In this document: positions 1 to 7,237 of the stretch, piece by piece
How positions within the stretch are numbered: the first letter of the stretch is position 1
Layout of the letters: each line of letters opens with the position of its first letter
Source: Kiritimatiellia bacterium
GTDB lineage: Bacteria; Verrucomicrobiota; Kiritimatiellia; RFP12; UBA1067
Length of the DNA: 19,586 bases
Direction: 5' to 3'
Assembly: GCA_024405335.1 (NCBI GenBank)
Contig: JAKSOX010000012.1
Location: 1 to 19,586 of the forward strand
Position numbers and translations under genes: made by a program
Notes under the pieces: model-generated
The model's input: only the letters and a program-made list of their open reading frames with translations
Told to the model about the DNA's origin: nothing
The model's database searches: none

Positions 1-185
1 TCAATACGGCGTTGGCTCGGGTCCCGTCCCGTTGCGTCGAGTATGTCGTGGTTCACGAGCTGACCCACCTTGACGTTGCAAATCATGGCGCAGAGTTTCA
101 GAAGCTCATGTCTACTCGTCTTGTGCGTCACACCGCGTTACGCCAAGAACTAAATGACTTCATTGCATTGCCGCATGGTCGGTAA
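1..185 (+). CDS. YgjP-like (DUF45) zinc metallopeptidase, C-terminal end
   Basis: Only the last ~60 codons are present; the gene begins before the window. The reading frame runs from base 3 to a TAA at 183-185. It contains HELTH (54-68) and a third histidine at 84-86 followed by GAEFQKLM, giving the HExxH...H...F pattern of the YgjP/DUF45 metallopeptidases, which are related to SprT and WLM zinc proteases. In that family the two histidines of HExxH and the later histidine bind zinc and the glutamate is catalytic. The family is widespread, its cellular role is poorly defined, and it is often found beside type I restriction genes. Base composition differs from everything downstream: roughly half GC, with codons such as AAT, GCA, CTA, TTA and ACT that neighbouring genes avoid. 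This suggests a different origin. Family assignment is fairly sure; function is not. Confidence 0.75.
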   Translation, partial: NTALARVPSRCVEYVVVHELTHLDVANHGAEFQKLMSTRLVRHTALRQELNDFIALPHGR

Positions 186-217
186 AAGAGGAAATAGGCG
201 ATGTATCACGGCAATGA

Positions 218-233
218 CAGATTGATCAATCTG
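218..233. promoter_or_regulatory. Perfect 16-bp palindrome, possible operator
   Basis: CAGATTGATCAATCTG is its own reverse complement with no spacer. It sits 64 bases upstream of the -35 box of the next gene. A loop-free palindrome of this length suits a dimeric DNA-binding regulator better than an RNA hairpin, and no T-run follows, so it is unlikely to be a terminator. The regulator is unknown and none is encoded in the window. Confidence 0.4.
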
Positions 234-256
234 GCGCATGTTGTCGCGAAGTTCAA

Positions 257-286
257 GGCGCCCAATAAGCCGGCGCCCAATAAGCC
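257..286. repeat. 15-bp perfect tandem duplication
   Basis: GGCGCCCAATAAGCC occurs twice in immediate succession (257-271 and 272-286). It lies just upstream of the -35 element at 298. It may be a slippage duplication or a doubled binding site; there are only two copies, so it is not an array. Confidence 0.75.
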
Positions 287-297
287 CTTGTGCCAAG

Positions 298-327
298 TTG
301 ACTGCGTCGGACGGCTTTTGATACAAT
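298..327 (+). promoter_or_regulatory. Sigma-70-type promoter P1 of the glycan cluster
   Basis: A -35 box TTGACT (298-303) and a -10 box TACAAT (322-327) are separated by 18 bp, and TG at 319-320 gives an extended -10. Expected transcription start is near 334, giving a leader of about 80 nt before the ATG at 416. This is the strongest -35/-10 pair upstream of the first glycosidase gene. Confidence 0.65.
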
Positions 328-415
328 GGGCCGCGTGGACGTGTTTTTGGCGCGGCTTTTGCGTTGAAGTTGGCGGCGCCGTGTAAAAGTTTGAAATCGA
401 AAGGGGAGTGGAAAC

Positions 416-3400
416 ATGAAGCATTCCGCATTTCTTCGCGCGCGCGTGGCGATGGCTTCGTTGTCATGCGCCGGGTTGGCGTTTTTCGGGTTGGCGGCGT
501 TCGCCGCGAAGATCGGTTGCGCGTCGACCGGCGGCTGGGCGTTTTTTCCGCCGTCCGGCGGGGCGCCGTTCACGGTGGCGGCGAAACCGTGGGAGGCGGA
601 CGGCCTGGGCAACCACCGCGCGGTGGTGCGCGTGCCGGAGACGGGCGCCGTGGCGCGGGCCGTGCTCGACTGGCGGCGCACGGATCCGAAGCCCGAGGTG
701 AAGCGGTTGATCGTGGCCGTGGCCGAAACGGGCGCGGTCGTTTCCAACGCGGTGGCGGCGGAGATTTCGGCCGACCGCGGCGTCGTCGAGTTCGAGCCCG
801 TCGCCGGCGCGGCCGACTATTTCGTGTACTATCTTCCCTACCGCGAGCGCCAGGGAAGCCACAACGGACGGTGGATGCCCGACTGGAACGACTACTTCAA
901 GCCGGACCCGGCGGCCGGGCGGGCGTGGCGGAAAAACTGCGCGGAGGCCCGTCCCGTGGCGTGCGAAACGCTGCGGTTCGAGGCGCGCGCGCCGTTCGAG
1001 GCGTTCGGACCGACGGGCGTGCGCATGACGGCGGCGGAAACGGACGCGCTGCGGAAGGCGCATCCCGAGAACCCCGTCGTGTTCACGGAAGACCGCACGT
1101 GCCCGGTGCATCCCGCGTCCTGGCTGCCCGCGAAGTGGGCGGCGGGCGCCCGTCACGATTCGTTCGCCGGCACGGCGCTGCGCGACGAATATTACGTGTG
1201 GCAGATCGTGGCGTGGACGCCGGGCGGCGCGGTCCGGAACGTGCGTCTCGCGTTTTCGGATCTCGTGCGCGACGGCGGCGGCGCGTTGCCGGGCGCGTCG
1301 ATCACGTGCATCAACACGGACGGCGTCAACTGGGACGGCACGCCGTTCCGCGCGGTGGTGGACGTGCCGGCGAACCGCGTGCAGCCGCTGTGGTGCGGCG
1401 TGATGGTGCCGCGCGACGCCAAAAGCGGCGTCTACCGCGGCCGCGCCACGCTCACGGCCGACGGCGTCGCGCCGCGCACGATCGCGATCTCGCTGACGGT
1501 CGCGGACGAAATCGCCGCCGACCACGGCGACGGCGAGCTGTGGCGCATGTCGCGCCTGCGGTGGCTCAACTCGCGCATCGGCGAGGGCGACGCGCCCGTG
1601 TCGCCGTACCGCGCGATGGCCTGCGACGCCGCGGCCCGCCGCGTGACGGCCACGGACAAGGTCCTGACGCTGGACGGCAACGGACTTCCCGCGTCGATTC
1701 GCGTGAACGGCCGCGAGGTGCTCAAGCGTCCGATGCGGTTCGTGGTGGAAACGGACGCGGGCGCCGTGCCGTTCGCCGCGGAGAAGCCGGCGATGCGCGC
1801 CGACGCGCCGGGGCGCGTCGGCTGGACCGCGCAAGGCGAAAAGGGCGGCGTCGCGTTCTCGCTCAAGGCGCACATGGAGTTCGACGGCTTCGTCCGCTTC
1901 GAAATCGCCGTGCGCGCGCCCGGCGGCGAAACGGCCGTGAAGGACGTGCGGCTGGAAACGGACTACGAGCCGTACGCATCCCAGTACCTGACGGGCATGG
2001 GCTGGGGCGGCCACGAGGGCGGGCTCCGCCCGAAGAGCTACACGTGGAACTGGAAGGGACCGTACGACAGCTACTGGACGGGCGGGCCGCTTGCGGGCCT
2101 GCACGTGGAATTCCGCGGCGGCAGCTACCACGGTCCGCTGCTGGCGGACGTCGCCTACCATCCCGTTCCGCCGGAGACCTGGCGGAACGGCGGACGCGGC
2201 GGCGTTTCGTTCGGCGGCGAAGACGGCATGCGCGCGGTGGCGCGTTCGGGGGCGACGACGCTCGGACCCGAGGCGCGCACGTGGGCGTTCGACCTCAACG
2301 TCACGCCCGTCAAGCCGCTGAACGAGAAACTCCAGTTCTCGCAGCGCTACTACCACGCGTCGCCGGAAAAGTTCGACGCGGCGGCGGAACGCGGCGCCAA
2401 CATCGCGAACATCCACCACGCGCGTTCGCTCAATCCCGTGATCAACTACCCGTTCGTGGTGCAGCGGGAGCTGGCCGACTACGTCGCCGAACAGCACGCG
2501 AAGGGGCGCAAGGTGAAGCTCTACTACACCATCCGCGAACTTTCCAACCACGTCGCGGAATTTCAGGCGCTGCGCAGTCTCGGCGGCGAAATCATCGAAC
2601 CCGGCAAGGGCAACGGCGCGCCGTGGCTGTGGGAACACGCGGGCGAGGGGTACCGTCCCGCCTGGTACGTGCGGCTCAAGGACCTGGATCCGCACGGCAG
2701 CCCGATCGTGGACGCGTCGTTCGTGACCGCGCCGCATTCGCGCTGGATCAACTACTACCTCGAAGGCCTGCGCTGGATGTTCGAGCACTACAGGATCGAC
2801 GGCCTCTACATGGACGACGTGTCCTTCGACCGCACGGTGATGAAGCGCATGCGCCGCATCATCGAGCAATACCGCCCCGGCGCGCTCCTCGACCTCCATT
2901 CCTGCCAGGACTATTCGTACGGCGCGGCCAACCAGTACGCGGAATTCTTCCCGTTCATCGACCGCCTCTGGTTCGGCGAGGGGTTCCACTACGACAAAAT
3001 GCCGCCCGACGCCTGGTTCGCCGGGTTCTCGGGCATACCCTTCGGGCTCATGGGCGAAATGCTCGAAGGCGGCGGCAATCCGTGGCTGGGCGCTGTTTAC
3101 GGCACCACGCGCCGCTACTACGGCGCCGTTGGCGAAAACAACCCCACGGCCATCTGGAAGGCGTGGGAAGATTTCGGCATCGCGGACGCGAAGATGGCCG
3201 GCTACTGGGAGGAGAAGCCCGCGGTGGCGACGGATCGCCCGGACGTGAAGGCCACGGCGTTCATCCGCGCGGACCGCACGCTGATCGCGATCGGCAACTT
3301 CGGCGGCGAACCGCAGACGGCAAAACTCGCGATCGACTGGAAGCGGCTCGGGATCGATTCCGGGCGCGCGAAAATCGAGGCGCCGGCGATTCCCGGTTTC

Positions 3401-3481
3401 CAGCCCGCCCGCGCGTTCCGTCCCGGCGAACCCGTTCCCGTCGACGCGAAGAAAGGGTGGATGCTCGTGGTGTCGCCTTGA
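416..3481 (+). CDS. Secreted putative glycoside hydrolase, DUF6067/GH123-like
   Basis: A 1021-aa protein. The start is fixed by AAGGGGAG seven bases upstream and by a Sec signal peptide directly after it (cleavage likely after AFA, about residue 30). By eye the order is: N-terminal beta region; beta-sandwich ending with the signature VPRDAKSGVYRG (331-342); a second long beta-rich domain (about 370-650); a TIM-barrel-like domain (about 660-930); and a short C-terminal beta domain. In the barrel, DGLYMDD (D800, D801), LDLHSCQDY and RLWFGEGFHYD (E855), followed by GIPFGLMGEMLEGGGNPW, match what I recall of the DUF6067 / 'glycoside hydrolase domain' proteins of PVC bacteria. D800, D801 and E855 are candidate catalytic carboxylates, but this is inference. 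It is the first gene after promoter P1 and is followed by a related secreted protein. The substrate is unknown; GH123 relatives act on beta-N-acetylgalactosaminides. Confidence 0.7.
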   Translation: MKHSAFLRARVAMASLSCAGLAFFGLAAFAAKIGCASTGGWAFFPPSGGAPFTVAAKPWEADGLGNHRAVVRVPETGAVARAVLDWRRTDPKPEVKRLIVAVAETGAVVSNAVAAEISADRGVVEFEPVAGAADYFVYYLPYRERQGSHNGRWMPDWNDYFKPDPAAGRAWRKNCAEARPVACETLRFEARAPFEAFGPTGVRMTAAETDALRKAHPENPVVFTEDRTCPVHPASWLPAKWAAGARHDSFAGTALRDEYYVWQIVAWTPGGAVRNVRLAFSDLVRDGGGALPGASITCINTDGVNWDGTPFRAVVDVPANRVQPLWCGVMVPRDAKSGVYRGRATLTADGVAPRTIAISLTVADEIAADHGDGELWRMSRLRWLNSRIGEGDAPVSPYRAMACDAAARRVTATDKVLTLDGNGLPASIRVNGREVLKRPMRFVVETDAGAVPFAAEKPAMRADAPGRVGWTAQGEKGGVAFSLKAHMEFDGFVRFEIAVRAPGGETAVKDVRLETDYEPYASQYLTGMGWGGHEGGLRPKSYTWNWKGPYDSYWTGGPLAGLHVEFRGGSYHGPLLADVAYHPVPPETWRNGGRGGVSFGGEDGMRAVARSGATTLGPEARTWAFDLNVTPVKPLNEKLQFSQRYYHASPEKFDAAAERGANIANIHHARSLNPVINYPFVVQRELADYVAEQHAKGRKVKLYYTIRELSNHVAEFQALRSLGGEIIEPGKGNGAPWLWEHAGEGYRPAWYVRLKDLDPHGSPIVDASFVTAPHSRWINYYLEGLRWMFEHYRIDGLYMDDVSFDRTVMKRMRRIIEQYRPGALLDLHSCQDYSYGAANQYAEFFPFIDRLWFGEGFHYDKMPPDAWFAGFSGIPFGLMGEMLEGGGNPWLGAVYGTTRRYYGAVGENNPTAIWKAWEDFGIADAKMAGYWEEKPAVATDRPDVKATAFIRADRTLIAIGNFGGEPQTAKLAIDWKRLGIDSGRAKIEAPAIPGFQPARAFRPGEPVPVDAKKGWMLVVSP

Positions 3482-3539
3482 CGTGCCGCGGGGGCGCATC
3501 CCTACCCAAAAGTGGGGGGCGTTTTCCGAGGCGCGGGCG

Positions 3540-3557
3540 TTGCGCACGTGATATAAT
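3540..3557 (+). promoter_or_regulatory. Extended -10 promoter P2
   Basis: TATAAT at 3552-3557 is preceded by TGA (3549-3551), a full extended -10. No good -35 lies 16-18 bp upstream, so recognition would depend on the extended -10. Predicted start is near 3564, leaving a leader of about 60 nt before the ATG at 3625. It lets the second glycan gene and those after it be expressed independently of the first. Confidence 0.6.
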
Positions 3558-3591
3558 ATCGGGCGGAGTTCGAAGTTTGCATTTCGCGGTT

Positions 3592-3606
3592 TTGGCGTCA
3601 CGCCAA
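3592..3606 (+). promoter_or_regulatory. Small hairpin in 5' leader next to the ribosome binding site
   Basis: TTGGCG (3592-3597), loop TCA, CGCCAA (3601-3606) form a perfect 6-bp stem in the predicted leader of the P2 transcript, ending six bases before the ribosome binding site AAAGGAAG (3613-3620). It could protect the 5' end or affect ribosome access. No T-run follows, so it is not a terminator. Confidence 0.4.
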
Positions 3607-3624
3607 CAAAACAAAGGAAGCACG

Positions 3625-6111
3625 ATGAAAAGAAACTTGATCGCGTCGCTGGCGCTTTGCGTGGCGGCGACGTGTTTTGCGGCGCCGCAGAAGGCCCCGC
3701 CTGCGCCGGTTCCGGTCGACACGCCAAACGAACAGGCGGTCGCCTTCTGGGTGAAGTTCGACAAACTGCCGTCCGTCGGCGAGCCCACGGGGCTGGTCGA
3801 CTGCCGCGCGGACAAGGACGGCAAGCTCCAGGTGGCCTTCAAGGCGCTGCCCACGGAAATCGTCGGCGACCTCGAAATGGCCTCGCTCGACGCCGTGAAG
3901 GCGGGCGAATGGCACCACGTGGAGGTGAACTTCTCGTTGATGCAGCAGCGCGCCACGTTCTACCTGGACGGCAAGTTCCAGTGGGAGAACGACAACCTCA
4001 ACGTGCCGCGCCTCGCGCGCCGGACGCGCCGCGGTCCTTCCATCGACTTCAGTGGCGAGGTGCGGGATATCTCCACTTGGACGTACGCCGCGGATTCCGA
4101 GCGCATGGCCGTGGCGTGCCGCGGCCTGCTGGAACGCGCGGCCGGGGAAACCGCGGCCGCGGCGGCGGCCGTCAAAGCCGCGAAACCCGGCGCGTCCGGT
4201 CTCGTGGCGTGGGCGGAGTCGCTCGCCAAGAAGGCATCCGAATATCTGGCGCTCGTGCCCGAAGGCGCGCTTTCCACCGTGTCCGTGCGGGACGCGAAGA
4301 TCCTGCTGCGCGACGCGGCGCACGCCCGCAAGATCGCCGAAACGGCGAAGGACCTCAAGGGCGTTTTCGCCGGCGCGGCCACCATCGCGGTGCCGCCGTT
4401 CTCGCAGGATCCGATCTGCCCCTACGACTTCCCGAAGTACGGCGCGGTGGCGGACTGCCAGCGCATCGTGGCGTGCCCCGGCGAACACGAAGCGGCGTCG
4501 TTCGTGCTGATGGCGTTCCGGCCGCTGAAGGTCGCGGGCGTCCGCTGCGACGGCCTGCGCGGTCCGGCGGGCGCCATTCCGGGCGCGAACGTGGACCTCA
4601 AGCTCGTCAAGCGCTGGTACCGCAGCGGCAGCGCCTGGATCGCCTACCACAACGACCGCCGCCTGCGCGTGCTGGTGCCGGATCTGCTGGTGAACGACGA
4701 TTCGCTCGTGTACGTGGACGAGGAGCAGACGCGCAACTACCTGCGGCTCGACTATCCCGACGGCGCGATCTACGCCGACGTTTCCGACGTGGGCAAGAAC
4801 CATTTCGGCTGGAACCAGAACGTGCCGTTCAAGGACGCAGAGACGATCCAGCCCTTCGCGCTCAAGGACGCGGGCCGCAACCAGCAGCTCCTCGCCACGG
4901 TGAAAGTGCCGAAGGACGCGAAGCCGGGGGTGTACGAAGGCGCGGTTTCGCTCGCCACGGACGCGGGCGCCGTTTCCTTCAAGATCGCGCTCAAGGTGCT
5001 GCCGGTGGAACTGCCCGTGCAGCCCACGCCCTACGGCGACACGACGCGCAGCTACATCACGCACATGAACAGCTTCCCGGCGATCGAGGGCCACACGCGC
5101 CAGGAGCGTCTGGACTACGCGCGCAAGATGCTCGAAAACGTGCACGCCCACAACATGAACCACACGACGGGAGTGTTCTCCACGCCCACGCTCGCGAAGA
5201 TGGCGCTCGAAGTCGGATTCGTGCCCGACCGCGTCTTCACGGTGGGGGGACCCAAGTGGTGGTGGGATTTCTATCCCGGAGTGCCGCGCGACCAAATCAC
5301 CGCCGCCGAACGCGAGGCGGCGATCAAGGCCGCCGTCGCGGCGTGGAACGCCAACAACGCCGCCTGGAAGAAATGGCTTCCGGACTGGGCCGAGGGGTGG
5401 TGCATCGGCTTTTCCGAGGCGAGCGACTACGGGTCGCTCTGCCGCAACCAGGGCGAAATGTCCGATGCGTGCCGCGAGGCGGGGCTCAAAGTGTTCGCGC
5501 ACGGCATGGGCCATTGGAACAGCCAGTGGGCCGGCGACGTGCAGGACATGAACTCGTCCACGCTCATCGACCGCGACGAGGCGAGCCGCTGGCACGCCGC
5601 CGGCGGCGAATACATCAACTACGCCGACCCGTTCCCGGGCGCGGAAAGCCCGTACTGGTACCGCCGCAAGATGGGGCTTTACATGTACAAGACGGGGCTC
5701 GACGGCCACATGCTGCACGGCTTCCGGCAGGGCCGCACGCCCTGGTGCGAATGGGGCGAGGACTGGGGCGGCGACGGCAACTACCGCAACTTCTGCATGT
5801 CCTATCCGATGCAGGGCGGTTCGATTTTCTGCCTCCGCTGGGACGGCGTGCGCGAGGGCTACGACGACCTCCGCTACCTCACGCGCCTCACGCAGCTCGC
5901 GCAGGCGAATCTCGCCGCGAAGAACGTGGACCTCCGCCGCGAGGCGAAGCGCGCGATGCTCTGGATCGAGTCGCTGGACGGCCTGATGGCCGACCTCGAC
6001 GCGACGAAGACGGGCGCGGCCGCGCGCATTCTGATTCTGCAGGACGCGATCAAGAAACACGGCGGCGAAATGCCGCCCGCCAATCCCGACTACGCCCGGG
6101 CGGCCAAATGA
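3625..6111 (+). CDS. Secreted LamG plus GH123/DUF4091-like protein
   Basis: An 828-aa protein starting at ATG 3625 behind AAAGGAAG. A Sec signal peptide (cleavage likely after CFA, about residue 19) is followed by a Pro-rich linker. Residues about 35-155 resemble a laminin-G/concanavalin-A-like module (QAVAFWVKFDKLP, then GEWHHVEVNF and ATFYLDGKFQ). An Ala-rich helical stretch follows (about 160-250). Next is a beta-sandwich carrying VPKDAKPGVYEG (428-439), the same signature as in the preceding gene, then a TIM-barrel-like C-terminal part ending with RWDGVREGYDDLRYLTRL, which is typical of DUF4091/GH123 catalytic domains. Where GH123 enzymes have an Asp-Glu pair, this protein appears to read FSEASDY (S597, E598, D601). 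Binding of a glycan and cleavage of a hexosaminide are plausible, but activity is uncertain. Twenty-two bases separate it from the next gene. Confidence 0.7.
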   Translation: MKRNLIASLALCVAATCFAAPQKAPPAPVPVDTPNEQAVAFWVKFDKLPSVGEPTGLVDCRADKDGKLQVAFKALPTEIVGDLEMASLDAVKAGEWHHVEVNFSLMQQRATFYLDGKFQWENDNLNVPRLARRTRRGPSIDFSGEVRDISTWTYAADSERMAVACRGLLERAAGETAAAAAAVKAAKPGASGLVAWAESLAKKASEYLALVPEGALSTVSVRDAKILLRDAAHARKIAETAKDLKGVFAGAATIAVPPFSQDPICPYDFPKYGAVADCQRIVACPGEHEAASFVLMAFRPLKVAGVRCDGLRGPAGAIPGANVDLKLVKRWYRSGSAWIAYHNDRRLRVLVPDLLVNDDSLVYVDEEQTRNYLRLDYPDGAIYADVSDVGKNHFGWNQNVPFKDAETIQPFALKDAGRNQQLLATVKVPKDAKPGVYEGAVSLATDAGAVSFKIALKVLPVELPVQPTPYGDTTRSYITHMNSFPAIEGHTRQERLDYARKMLENVHAHNMNHTTGVFSTPTLAKMALEVGFVPDRVFTVGGPKWWWDFYPGVPRDQITAAEREAAIKAAVAAWNANNAAWKKWLPDWAEGWCIGFSEASDYGSLCRNQGEMSDACREAGLKVFAHGMGHWNSQWAGDVQDMNSSTLIDRDEASRWHAAGGEYINYADPFPGAESPYWYRRKMGLYMYKTGLDGHMLHGFRQGRTPWCEWGEDWGGDGNYRNFCMSYPMQGGSIFCLRWDGVREGYDDLRYLTRLTQLAQANLAAKNVDLRREAKRAMLWIESLDGLMADLDATKTGAAARILILQDAIKKHGGEMPPANPDYARAAK

Positions 6112-6133
6112 CGGCGCGAAAGGAAACGACACC

Positions 6134-7219
6134 ATGAAAAAGACAATTGTTTCGGGAATCGCCTTCGCGTGCGCCCTCGGCGCCTTCGCCGCGGCCGACG
6201 CCGGCAAAAACCACTACGACGTGAAATACGGATCCGTGCCGAACAACTACGCCACGATGCTCCGCGATTTCCCGGACGACTGGAACTACAACTTCCGGCC
6301 CTACGGCGCGTCGTCCGAATGGCTGTGGTCCGACTCCAACGTGCGCCGCGCGGCTTCCGCCGACGAGAAGCTGGAGGACCGCACCGTGACGGGTCTGCGC
6401 GTTTCGTGCGACGAGGACGGCTTCGACGTGCTCGTCTACTGCAACGAGCCGAAGCTCTCCGACTACCTCGCGAAGACGAACGCCTACCCGTCGCAGCGCA
6501 TCGAGTTCTTCGTGGCGCCCGGCGACGCGGACGAACCCGCCGTGCAGCAGCGCTACATGGCGTTCTACGGCGACGGCGTCTGCCGCGAATACGAAAACCG
6601 CGAACCGGACCGCGACTTCCGTCTGGCGAAGCCGCAGGTCACCGAGACGGCGCTCAAGAACGCGATCGTGGTGCGCATCCACTGGGACTGGGCGAACTTC
6701 TGGATGCGCCTGCCGCTGCTGTCCGACCGCGCGGATTCCATCTGGCGTCTTTCGATCATCCGCTGGGTGGGCCCGGGCGTGACCTGGGGCGGCACGGTGC
6801 ACCAGAACTCGCAGGCGGGCTACGTCCGCTGGCCGGCGTTCACGCCGGAGCAGCGCACCGCCATCCTCAAGAAGACGCTCGAAAAGGCCTGGCGCGAATT
6901 CTGCGCGTACACGGACGCCAACCGCACTTCGATCGGCAAAATCTGGATCGGGCGCGAAAAATGGCGCCAGGAGCGCAACGCCGCGGATCCGCGCAGCTAC
7001 GTGAACGTGCCCGAAGACCCGGGTTTCCGCGCGACGTACTCGGCGATGATCGCCGAGCGCCGCGGGCTCGCGGCCGGCATCGCCAAGTTCGACGCCATGA
7101 CGCGCGCCGAACAGGACGCGTTCTACCTGAAGGCGGCGGACGCGCTGTTCAACTTCCCGTGGGCGGCGCAGGAGGCCTACGGCGAATACCAGAAGAACCA
7201 GTTGTTCGACGGGAAGTAA
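6134..7219 (+). CDS. Secreted CBM9/DOMON-like protein
   Basis: 361 aa. The start is supported by AAAGGAAA upstream and a clear Sec signal peptide (cleavage likely after AFA, about residue 19). The mature part begins with an Asn/Tyr/Trp-rich region (FPDDWNYNFRPYGASSEWLWSDSN), followed by alternating beta stretches: GFDVLVYCNEP, SQRIEFFVAPGD, AIVVRIHWDWANFW and SIWRLSIIRW. This pattern resembles the CBM9-like fold found in many secreted PVC proteins. The C-terminal 120 residues are helical and charged. No catalytic motif was seen. It lies between a GH123-like protein and a TPR protein with short gaps and so probably shares their transcript. A role in binding released or polymeric glycan is inferred from fold and context only. 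Confidence 0.55.
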   Translation: MKKTIVSGIAFACALGAFAAADAGKNHYDVKYGSVPNNYATMLRDFPDDWNYNFRPYGASSEWLWSDSNVRRAASADEKLEDRTVTGLRVSCDEDGFDVLVYCNEPKLSDYLAKTNAYPSQRIEFFVAPGDADEPAVQQRYMAFYGDGVCREYENREPDRDFRLAKPQVTETALKNAIVVRIHWDWANFWMRLPLLSDRADSIWRLSIIRWVGPGVTWGGTVHQNSQAGYVRWPAFTPEQRTAILKKTLEKAWREFCAYTDANRTSIGKIWIGREKWRQERNAADPRSYVNVPEDPGFRATYSAMIAERRGLAAGIAKFDAMTRAEQDAFYLKAADALFNFPWAAQEAYGEYQKNQLFDGK

Positions 7220-7237
7220 AAAGGAAGGGGGACGAAC

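Larger units (their letters stand above)
186..415. other. Gene-free stretch between metallopeptidase and glycan cluster
   Basis: No convincing gene is present. The stretch holds a 16-bp palindrome (218-233), a 15-bp tandem duplication (257-286), a promoter (298-327) and the ribosome binding site AAGGGGAG (401-408) of the next gene. The first half is AT-richer than the rest of the window; composition rises to the local high GC by about position 330. A 61-codon frame from ATG 201 crosses the promoter and is judged non-coding. Confidence 0.6.

Noticed and set aside
201..386. Small + strand ORF of 61 codons with a possible AGAGGAA site upstream
   Set aside because: It overlaps promoter P1, contains the 15-bp duplication (APNKPAPNKP) and has no family resemblance. 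It is more likely non-coding, though a small gene cannot be fully excluded.
3496..3528. Possible terminator between the first and second glycan genes (CCC...GGG then TTTT)
   Set aside because: The stem is only about three strong pairs with mismatches and the T-run is four bases. It is too weak to call.
364..3624. In-frame upstream extension of the second glycan gene, giving a 1915-aa protein
   Set aside because: The extension is the Arg-rich out-of-frame reading of the first gene. The real start at 3625 has a ribosome binding site and a signal peptide.
464..3727. Long open frame on the minus strand opposite the first glycosidase gene (over 1000 codons)
   Set aside because: It is Arg/His/Val-rich, has no recognisable motif and mirrors a well-supported gene. 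Strong GC3 bias removes stop codons from other frames.
3598..6207. Minus-strand open frame of about 870 codons opposite the LamG/GH123-like gene
   Set aside because: The composition is typical of an antisense shadow, and the + strand gene has a signal peptide, ribosome binding site and family motifs.
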